Positions 5,947 through 11,794 of a DNA stretch of 11,794 bases are shown piece after piece. The DNA is from Prevotella sp. (GTDB lineage: Bacteria; Bacteroidota; Bacteroidia; Bacteroidales; Dysgonomonadaceae). The stretch is from contig JAISKQ010000223.1 in assembly GCA_031260865.1 (NCBI GenBank), forward strand, positions 1 through 11,794. Direction: 5' to 3'. The notes beneath the pieces are model-generated. The model saw only the letters and a program-made list of their open reading frames with translations. It ran no database searches and was not told the origin of the DNA. Both the position numbers and the translations under genes were made by a program. The first letter of the stretch is position 1. Every line of letters begins with the position of its first letter.

Positions 5947-7149
5947 TTATCTATCTTGTTTTAGCTTGTCTGCCATCGATTTACCTAATGATATACATGC
6001 CTCGTAAGTCTCATTTCGCATAGCTTGTTTCATTTCCACCGGAGAACCTACTACCTCGAATTTTGTGTCTTGAGCAAACTGAGCCAGTCGTTTTACTGCC
6101 GCGCCCGCCCACGTGAATGAACCAAAATATCCGAAATAACGGTATTTCATATCACGCCCTTCGATTTTCGATAACAGATATTCTACTTCAGGAAATAATT
6201 TATTGTTATAAGTCGGTGAGCCGACTATCAACCCTTTATATTTGAATATATCGCGTATAATGTAGGAATGCGAACGTTTGGACACATTGTGCAGGATTAC
6301 TTCTTTTATACCCTGTCGCGCCAATTCGTAAGCGATGGTTTCAGCCATTTGTTCGGTATTGCCATACATACTGCCATACGCTATCACAACCCCTTCGTCG
6401 CCTTCGTAACGGCTGAGCTTGTCATATATTCCTGTTACGTTCTTTATCTGTTCATCCAAAGTCCATACAGGACCATGTGTAGAGCAAATGTATTTTATCT
6501 CAAGGGCTTTCAGTTTTTCAAGAGCCTTTTGCACAGGTGAACCGAATTTACCTACTACATTCGAATAATAACGAATCATTTCATCATAATAGCGCTCCGG
6601 ATGTAATTGCGTGTCTGTTATTCCGCCGTCAAGTGTACCGAATGTGCCAAAAGCATCGCCGGAAAAAATGATTTTATAATATGAGTCGTATGTCATCATT
6701 GTTTCAGGCCAGTGAACCATCGGCGTCAGATAGAATGTCAGGTTATGCTTTCCTAACGACAGGGTATCATTATCTCCTATTATTTTCACACCTTCGGTAA
6801 TACCAAAGAACCCTTGTATCATATCAGCCGTACGTTTGTTACCCACAATCTGCACGTTCGGATACCTGTTTCTTAATAGTCCCAATGAGCCGGAATGATC
6901 CGGTTCCATGTGGTTGATGACAACATAGTCTAAAGGTTTTCCGTTCAGAGCCAACTCTAATTTATGAAAGAATATATCCGAATAGCACACATCCACGGTA
7001 TCGAATAGCGCTGTTTTCTCATCAACAATTATATATGAATTGTATGACACGCCTTTAGGCAAAGGCCATAAGTTTTCGAAGAGATGTTTGGTGCGGTCAT
7101 TCACGCCAATATAATAGAGATCTCCTTTTATCGCAATTGGTTTTAACAT
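5947..7149 (-). CDS. fprA: Flavodiiron protein (A-type flavoprotein), O2/NO reductase
   Basis: A 400-residue soluble enzyme of the two-domain flavodiiron class. The N-terminal metallo-beta-lactamase-like domain holds every expected di-iron ligand: His80, Glu82, Asp84 and His85 in NHMEPDHSGSL, His146 in MVHWPET, Asp165 in SGDAFGTFG and His225 in STHGPVW. The C-terminal flavodoxin domain begins near residue 254 with the FMN phosphate loop YGSMYGNTEQMAE and continues with VGSPTYNNKLFPEV and GYFGSFTWAGAAVK. It ends without a rubredoxin module, so electrons should come from a separate rubredoxin or similar donor. Such proteins reduce oxygen to water or nitric oxide to nitrous oxide and protect anaerobes. 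It lies 36 bases after lgt on the same strand and has no recognisable promoter in that gap, so the two are probably cotranscribed. Confidence 0.94.
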   Translation of the reverse strand: MLKPIAIKGDLYYIGVNDRTKHLFENLWPLPKGVSYNSYIIVDEKTALFDTVDVCYSDIFFHKLELALNGKPLDYVVINHMEPDHSGSLGLLRNRYPNVQIVGNKRTADMIQGFFGITEGVKIIGDNDTLSLGKHNLTFYLTPMVHWPETMMTYDSYYKIIFSGDAFGTFGTLDGGITDTQLHPERYYDEMIRYYSNVVGKFGSPVQKALEKLKALEIKYICSTHGPVWTLDEQIKNVTGIYDKLSRYEGDEGVVIAYGSMYGNTEQMAETIAYELARQGIKEVILHNVSKRSHSYIIRDIFKYKGLIVGSPTYNNKLFPEVEYLLSKIEGRDMKYRYFGYFGSFTWAGAAVKRLAQFAQDTKFEVVGSPVEMKQAMRNETYEACISLGKSMADKLKQDR

Positions 7150-7185
7150 GTTGTTTGTGAATTATTTATAAATAGTTTACATTTA

Positions 7186-8223
7186 TCACTTATTTTTCTT
7201 TTCAATTGTTTCTTTCTTCTTCAGAGCGCTCCAAACAAGCCAGATACCCCATATAACAAAAGGCAAACTCAATAATTGCCCCATATTGACGCACAAGGTC
7301 GCTTTCATTTGCACTTCAAAAGGTTCTTGTACATTTTTAAGAAATTCGACAAGAAATCTGGAGAAAAATATTCCGATTAATGACAAGCCGAGAATAAGTC
7401 CCGTCTTTTGTCTTGCCGAAGTTTTGTAAAATAAATACAGCCCCATACCAAAAATAAAAAGATATATCAGGGCTTCATATATTTGTGTGGGATGACAGGG
7501 TAAACTACCCGATCCGCCCATATCCAATGGCGTTGACCACATACGGTCTCGAACAAAGTTGAATCCCCAAGGCAATTTTGTGGGTACTCCGTATATCTCC
7601 GAGTTCATCAGGTTTCCCAATCGAATAGACATCGCGCCTATCGCTACGCCTACAACCAGCCTGTCCAGCGTTTTTATGGACATTTCTCGTGAGGTATATA
7701 CCAATGATACACAGACGCCGATGAAAAAGCCCATAAACAGAAATTGATATAATAACAGATCCAATGAGGATTCCGCTCCGGTAACAAGCCTATATATATA
7801 ATAACAGGCAGCTCCCAAAACGAGACCGGTTAAGGAAGAAATACCGAGGTGTTTCCAATTTATTTTCTTGTTCGTGACTTTCAGAGAATAGAGACATACG
7901 CCAATCGTCATGCCGATAGCTCCTCCGTGACTTGCCAAACCGCCTTCCCATATTTTCAGCAAATCGACAGGCTTTGATAAGTACGCGACGGGGTCATAGA
8001 ACAAGCAATGACCGAGACGCGCTCCGATAATAAGTCCCGTAAGCACATATATAAAAAGGGAGTCAAACCATTTTTCGGGGAGTTTCTCTAGTTTGTACAT
8101 TCTTTGTACAACCATCGTTGTGCAAAAAACCCCTGCAGCCCATAAGATGCCATACCAGCGTATATCACGACCAAAGAAAGAAAAAGCTTCGGGGTCAACG
8201 TTCCATGTAATAAATGAAAGCAT
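7186..8223 (-). CDS. lgt: Prolipoprotein diacylglyceryl transferase
   Basis: A 345-residue polytopic inner-membrane enzyme that moves diacylglycerol from phosphatidylglycerol onto the lipobox cysteine of prolipoproteins. Family landmarks: IRWYGILWAAG (21-31), GARLGHCLFYDP (67-78), IWEGGLASHGGAIG (91-104) with His99 at the HGG position, the signature RLGNLMNSEIYGVPT (201-215) with Arg201 and Asn204, and HPTQIYEALIYL (244-255). Between KVTNKK (about 120) and IKTLDRLVVGVAIG (about 183) there are roughly 60 extra residues with two hydrophobic stretches (about 129-145 and 156-176) where shorter Lgt proteins go straight from one helix to the next. The reading frame is intact through this insert. 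The tail (about 310-345) has a last membrane helix and a lysine-rich end. Its product would be needed for lipoproteins such as the adaptor at the left edge. Confidence 0.93.
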   Translation of the reverse strand: MLSFITWNVDPEAFSFFGRDIRWYGILWAAGVFCTTMVVQRMYKLEKLPEKWFDSLFIYVLTGLIIGARLGHCLFYDPVAYLSKPVDLLKIWEGGLASHGGAIGMTIGVCLYSLKVTNKKINWKHLGISSLTGLVLGAACYYIYRLVTGAESSLDLLLYQFLFMGFFIGVCVSLVYTSREMSIKTLDRLVVGVAIGAMSIRLGNLMNSEIYGVPTKLPWGFNFVRDRMWSTPLDMGGSGSLPCHPTQIYEALIYLFIFGMGLYLFYKTSARQKTGLILGLSLIGIFFSRFLVEFLKNVQEPFEVQMKATLCVNMGQLLSLPFVIWGIWLVWSALKKKETIEKKNK

Positions 8224-8244
8224 ATAAATTATTTTTTAAGGTCA

Positions 8245-8252
8245 CAAACCTA
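8245..8252 (-). promoter_or_regulatory. -7 element of the lgt-fprA promoter
   Basis: Minus-strand TAGGTTTG is an exact match to TAnnTTTG, 21 bases upstream of the lgt ATG. No TTG is found at the -33 distance. Transcription would start near 8238, giving a leader of about 15 nt. Confidence 0.5.
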
Positions 8253-8474
8253 TTATTACTTATAATTTTTTTGGACTGTAAAGATATAAAATACTTATCA
8301 ACAGAGATACATTTCGAGAATTAGTTTACATGACGTTTTACTTTTATTGCTATTAATAAATTGTTGTATAAATATTTATGTTTCATTCCGAATCTTCATT
8401 ATTATATAAAATTATGATAAAAAAAGATTGTGTACAAATTGTTCTTAAAATTGTTTATGTTAACAAACATCTTT

Positions 8475-8502
8475 TAAAAAGGCTATTTAATTAACCTTTT
8501 TA
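8475..8502. repeat. Inverted repeat before the glycogen debranching gene
   Basis: TAAAAAGG (8475-8482) and CCTTTTTA (8495-8502) form 8-bp arms around a 12-nt loop that itself contains TTAATTAA. It covers the place where a -33 element for the TACCTTTA box (8504-8511) would be, so it may be an operator. The AT-rich stem makes it a poor intrinsic terminator. Confidence 0.5.
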
Positions 8503-8503
8503 C

Positions 8504-8511
8504 TACCTTTA
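8504..8511 (+). promoter_or_regulatory. Candidate -7 element of the glycogen operon
   Basis: TACCTTTA, one mismatch from TAnnTTTG, 81 bases before the ATG at 8593, giving a leader of about 75 nt. There is no TTG at -33; the inverted repeat 8475-8502 abuts it. Confidence 0.35.
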
Positions 8512-8592
8512 AGAACGAAAATAGAACAATCGAAATATCCATTGGCTTATTTTCGTTATATATCAATATATTAATAAGTATATCTGTTAATT

Positions 8593-10569
8593 ATGGATTA
8601 CAATTATAAAAAGACGAACGCGTATTTAAAATTCGACAGGTCTCGGATGGTCAACCTTGAGTATTCGCTGAACAGGGAGATTCTAAGAACGAATCGGAGG
8701 GGAGCTTATCATTGCACTACATTGGTTGAGTGTAATACTCGTAAACAACATGGCTTGCTGGTTATGCCTATACCTAAACTGGGTAACTCGAACCATGTGC
8801 TTTTGTCGTCATTTGACGAAACAGTGATACAGCATGGCGCTGATTTTAATTTAGGCATACATAAGTATGATGGTAATAACTATAGCCCTATGGGGCATAA
8901 ATATATCAGAGAATTTGATTGCGATTCGTTGCCGCGTACTATATACAGAGTAGGAGGCGTCATTTTGTCAAAAGAAAAAATGTTCTCCCTTAAAACGAAT
9001 ACCATATATATACGATACACCCTTCTGGATGCACATTCGCCTACGACGATGCGGTTTAAGCCGTTTTTGGCGTTTCGAAACATTAACGAATTGACCGAAG
9101 AAAATACCATCGCGGAATGTGGTTATAAGAAAGTGGAGAATGGTATTAGCATGTGTATGTACAGCGGTTATCCCGAATTGTTCATGCAGTTTAGCAAACC
9201 TGTCGATTTTGTATCTAATCCTAATTGGTATAAAGGGATAGAATATCAGCGGGATATGGAACAGGGATTGCCTTACAAAGAAGATCTCTTTGTGCCGGGA
9301 TATTTTGAATTGCCTATCAAGAAAGGCGAGTCTGTCATTTTTTCAGCGAGCGATGTTTCCAAGAATACGAGCGATTTGTTAACGTTGTTTGAAGAAGGTA
9401 TTAAAAAGCGGACGCCACGTTCTTCTTTTTACAATTGTTTAAAAAATTCAGCCCATCAGTTTTATTTCCGTCCGTCCAAAGACGAACTTTATTTATTATA
9501 TAGCTATCCATGGGGAGAAGTAAGAGCCAGAGACCAATTTATAGCCTTGGATGGCGCTACTTTGGGTATTGGAAGAACGGAGGCTTTTGAGGAAATTGTG
9601 GACACAGCGATCCCTGCGATAGAACAGTTTATGCAAGGAAAACCGATAACAGGATTCCTGAAAGATATAGGCGACGGGGATGTCCTCCTTTGGCTGATAC
9701 GCGCTTTAAAGAAATTCGCGAATCAGTATTCCGAGCGTTTTTATTTAAAATACGCCGAATTGGTCAATAGAATAGTTACTTTTATACAAGAAGACAAACA
9801 TCCGGGTCTTAAACTACTGCCAAATGGTTTGTTGAGTGTGGACTACAGGACAGGGCATCCCAGTTGGATGCATAACAAGATTGCCGACGGTTATAATCAA
9901 ATAATAGCCCGTACAGGATGTTTGGTGGAAATTAATGCTTTTTGGTATAACGCGTTGAAATTTAAAGAAGAAATAGCACATAATAAAGAAGATGAAGAAC
10001 TGGAAGAAGAGATGGGGTTATTGGCTGAAATAACAAAAAATTCTTTTCTCAATGTTTTCCTTAACGATAGCGGTTATTTGTACGATTATGTTGTAGGTAA
10101 CTATGTGGACTGGAGCGTAAGGCCGAATATGCTGTTGGCTATCGCGCTCGATTATCCTATATTGGATAAGCGGCAGAGTAAATTTATCCTTGATATTATT
10201 ACAAAAGAGTTGCTGACACCAAAGGGGATACGTTCGTTGAGTCCTAAGAGCATCGGGTTCAGACCTCGGTGTGAAGACGCTCTGGTTGGCAGGTTATATA
10301 GCGCGTACAACGGATCAGCATGGCCTTGGCTGTTAGGTTCGTATCAGGAAGCATACCTGAAGATTTTCCAACGTAGCGGCTATTCATTCCTGAGCAGGTT
10401 GCTAATAGGAGTAGAGGAAGAAATGTCGAATGACGGGGTCGGCTCTTTGTCGGGCGTATATGACGGCAGTATCCCATATTTCGGACATGGACCTATATCT
10501 TATGCCATAAATGTGGCGGGTATGATAAACGCATTAAATACACAAAAGTCAATTGAAAACGAATATTAA
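8593..10569 (+). CDS. Glycogen debranching enzyme-like protein (GH133), possibly catalytically altered
   Basis: A 658-residue cytoplasmic protein matching the bacterial amylo-alpha-1,6-glucosidase family in length and order: an N-terminal beta-sandwich (about 20-255; NREILRTNRRGAYHCTT, FVPGYFELPIKKGESVIFSAS) and a C-terminal (alpha/alpha)6 barrel (about 275-650; RARDQFIALDG, VEINAFWYNALKF, SVRPNMLLAIALDYP, LLTPKGIRSLSPKS, SAWPWLLGSYQEAYLK). The family normally hydrolyses the alpha-1,6-linked glucose at glycogen branch points. Oddities: the usual TWMD-type motif reads SWMH (His427); the conserved Tyr-His-Gln-Gly before WPW reads AYNGSAWPW with no His; and the near-terminal SIxE motif, where the catalytic base is expected, reads SLSG (Gly621). 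The frame is intact and the rest well conserved. The gene is followed 68 bases later by a glycosyltransferase, the usual Bacteroidales glycogen arrangement. Family membership is secure; enzymatic activity is uncertain. Confidence 0.85.
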   Translation: MDYNYKKTNAYLKFDRSRMVNLEYSLNREILRTNRRGAYHCTTLVECNTRKQHGLLVMPIPKLGNSNHVLLSSFDETVIQHGADFNLGIHKYDGNNYSPMGHKYIREFDCDSLPRTIYRVGGVILSKEKMFSLKTNTIYIRYTLLDAHSPTTMRFKPFLAFRNINELTEENTIAECGYKKVENGISMCMYSGYPELFMQFSKPVDFVSNPNWYKGIEYQRDMEQGLPYKEDLFVPGYFELPIKKGESVIFSASDVSKNTSDLLTLFEEGIKKRTPRSSFYNCLKNSAHQFYFRPSKDELYLLYSYPWGEVRARDQFIALDGATLGIGRTEAFEEIVDTAIPAIEQFMQGKPITGFLKDIGDGDVLLWLIRALKKFANQYSERFYLKYAELVNRIVTFIQEDKHPGLKLLPNGLLSVDYRTGHPSWMHNKIADGYNQIIARTGCLVEINAFWYNALKFKEEIAHNKEDEELEEEMGLLAEITKNSFLNVFLNDSGYLYDYVVGNYVDWSVRPNMLLAIALDYPILDKRQSKFILDIITKELLTPKGIRSLSPKSIGFRPRCEDALVGRLYSAYNGSAWPWLLGSYQEAYLKIFQRSGYSFLSRLLIGVEEEMSNDGVGSLSGVYDGSIPYFGHGPISYAINVAGMINALNTQKSIENEY

Positions 10570-10585
10570 GTAATAGAGTCATCGC

Positions 10586-10613
10586 TATTTCTATATAGAT
10601 ACATTTAGAAATA
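10586..10613. repeat. AT-rich inverted repeat between debranching and glycosyltransferase genes
   Basis: TATTTCTA (10586-10593) and TAGAAATA (10606-10613) form 8-bp arms with a 12-nt loop in the 68-bp gap. With one G-C pair-type position per arm and no T-tract it is too weak for an intrinsic terminator; it could affect mRNA processing or be chance. Confidence 0.35.
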
Positions 10614-10637
10614 ACTGACAACTTGAAACAAGAATAT

Positions 10638-11794
10638 ATGAACGCATTAATGTTTGGATGGGAGTTTCCTCCCCACATATTAGGTGGGCTTGGAACCGCG
10701 AGCTACGGGCTTACTAAAGGTATGGCGATGCAGCCTGATATGGATATTACATTCGTGATTCCCAAACCGCGGGGCGATGAAGACCAAAGTTTTCTGAAAA
10801 TAATAGGAGCGTGCAATACTCCGGTTGCATGGCGTGAAGTATATTGGGACTATGTCAGCGAACGATTGTCCAAATATATGGATCCGCAGGAATATTATAA
10901 CCTGAGAGATCATATCTATGCGAATTTTAATTATTTGCATACAAACGATTTAGGATGTATCGAGTTTTCGGGTCGCTATCCCGACAACCTGCTTGAAGAA
11001 ATAAATAACTATTCTATTGTGGCGGGCGTGATAGCGCGTACTCATCAATTTGATATAATCCACTCCCATGACTGGCTTACTTATCCCGCGGGGATACATG
11101 CCAAGAATATTCTGAAGAAACCATTGGTCATTCATGTCCATGCCACGGATTTTGACCGCAGCAGAGGAAATGTGAATCCGCAGGTTTATCAGATGGAGAA
11201 GAACGGGATGGATTTTGCCGACCATATTATATGTGTCAGCGACCTCACCCGTAATACCGTGATAGAGAAATATCATCAGGATCCGGCAAAGGTGACGACC
11301 GTGCATAACGCGGTGGAACCCTTGAGCGCGGACATTGTTGCTATTGAACCTGAAAAAGGAAAAGACAAAGTGGTGACATTCCTTGGACGTATCACAATGC
11401 AGAAAGGACCTGAATATTTTGTGGAGGCAGCCGCCCGTGTGTTGGAAAAAGCGAAGCATATACGTTTTGTGATGGCGGGTAGCGGCGATATGATGGAACG
11501 TATGATCTATCTTGTCGCCGAAAAAGGAATATCGGATAAGTTTCATTTTACAGGATTTCTTAAAGGGAAGCAAGTATATGAGATGCTGAAACGCAGCGAC
11601 GTATATGTCATGCCTTCGGTATCCGAACCGTTCGGTATATCTCCGCTCGAAGCAATGCAATGCAGCATTCCTACTATTATATCCAAACAGTCCGGTTGCG
11701 CCGAAATATTGGATAAGGCGGTCAAAATCGATTATTGGGATGTGGAAGGTATGGCGGACGCTATTTATTCTATTTGTACATACGATGCCATGTC
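10638..11794 (+). CDS. GT4-type GT-B glycosyltransferase, glycogen synthase-like (3' end outside window)
   Basis: 385 codons of an open frame that runs off the right edge. The N-terminal lobe starts with MFGWEFPPHILGGLGTASYG, the glycine-rich loop that meets the donor and acceptor in GT-B enzymes. Further landmarks are DIIHSHDWLTYPAG (139-152), VIHVHATDFDRSRGN (164-178), TVHNAV (221-226), FLGRITMQKGPEYF (248-261) with the Arg251/Lys256 pair that binds the donor phosphates, and the EX7E motif of retaining GT4 enzymes, Glu330 and Glu338 in SEPFGISPLEAMQ. The likely reaction is alpha-glucan elongation from a nucleotide-activated glucose. It has no evident promoter of its own and is probably cotranscribed with the debranching gene; in Bacteroidales a GH57 alpha-amylase commonly follows. 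Missing are the final strands and helices of the C-terminal lobe. Confidence 0.9.
   Translation, partial: MNALMFGWEFPPHILGGLGTASYGLTKGMAMQPDMDITFVIPKPRGDEDQSFLKIIGACNTPVAWREVYWDYVSERLSKYMDPQEYYNLRDHIYANFNYLHTNDLGCIEFSGRYPDNLLEEINNYSIVAGVIARTHQFDIIHSHDWLTYPAGIHAKNILKKPLVIHVHATDFDRSRGNVNPQVYQMEKNGMDFADHIICVSDLTRNTVIEKYHQDPAKVTTVHNAVEPLSADIVAIEPEKGKDKVVTFLGRITMQKGPEYFVEAAARVLEKAKHIRFVMAGSGDMMERMIYLVAEKGISDKFHFTGFLKGKQVYEMLKRSDVYVMPSVSEPFGISPLEAMQCSIPTIISKQSGCAEILDKAVKIDYWDVEGMADAIYSICTYDAM

Larger units (their letters stand above)
8224..8592. other. Divergent intergenic region between lgt and the glycogen debranching gene
   Basis: 369 bp, strongly AT-rich, with no credible ORF or structured RNA. 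It holds a minus-strand -7 box for lgt near its left end and, at 8436-8511, a cluster of short repeats before a plus-strand -7-like box: two direct AAATTGTT copies 12 bp apart (8436-8443, 8448-8455), the inverted repeat ATGTT-AACA-AACAT (8457-8470), and a longer inverted repeat at 8475-8502. I see nothing definable in 8260-8430. Confidence 0.6.

Noticed and set aside
10570..10637. Separate promoter for the glycosyltransferase gene
   Set aside because: No TAnnTTTG-like box at a useful distance was found in the gap, so cotranscription with the debranching gene is simpler.
10950..11660. 236-codon minus-strand open frame
   Set aside because: It lies wholly opposite the well-conserved glycosyltransferase, has a composition rich in His, Cys and Arg, and no recognisable domain: a shadow frame.

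Overview
The window looks like a chromosome segment of a low-GC member of the Bacteroidetes, most likely Bacteroidales. The evidence is that start codons lack Shine-Dalgarno sequences, TAnnTTTG-type -7 promoter elements occur, a PCMD-domain secreted protein is present, and a glycogen debranching enzyme is followed by a GT-B glycogen-synthase-like glycosyltransferase, a pairing typical of Bacteroidales. I see no tRNA, rRNA, CRISPR array or insertion sequence.

Region 1 (1-5318) is an envelope-related block. The left edge carries the start of a lipoprotein resembling an RND efflux periplasmic adaptor (minus strand). Next comes a tight three-gene minus-strand operon: an outer-membrane Omp85/surface-antigen beta-barrel protein, a phosphoethanolamine (EptA/MCR-like) transferase and a secreted PCMD protein. 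A divergent AraC-family regulator follows. The key observation is a 94-bp regulatory block present twice (201-294 and 4316-4409, 84/94 identical, no gaps). One copy lies upstream of the adaptor gene and one between the three-gene operon and araC. In both copies the block ends at a candidate -33 TTG of a minus-strand promoter, and all ten differences fall in its middle. Two AGTGCTGA boxes 73 bp apart sit in each copy. This suggests that the AraC protein controls its own neighbour operon and the efflux operon as one envelope-defence regulon, and that the three-gene cassette is framed by direct repeats.

Region 2 (5338-8223) is housekeeping. yigZ (IMPACT family, plus strand) has a TATCTTTG element only a few bases before its ATG and so may make a leaderless mRNA. 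It converges on the minus-strand pair lgt then fprA (prolipoprotein diacylglyceryl transferase; flavodiiron O2/NO reductase). The apparent intrinsic terminator for that pair lies inside the 3' coding end of yigZ.

Region 3 (8224-11794) starts with a 369-bp divergent intergenic region containing several inverted and direct repeats. It continues with a GH133-type glycogen debranching enzyme and a GT4 glycosyltransferase that runs off the right edge. The debranching enzyme appears to lack residues at the two expected catalytic positions.
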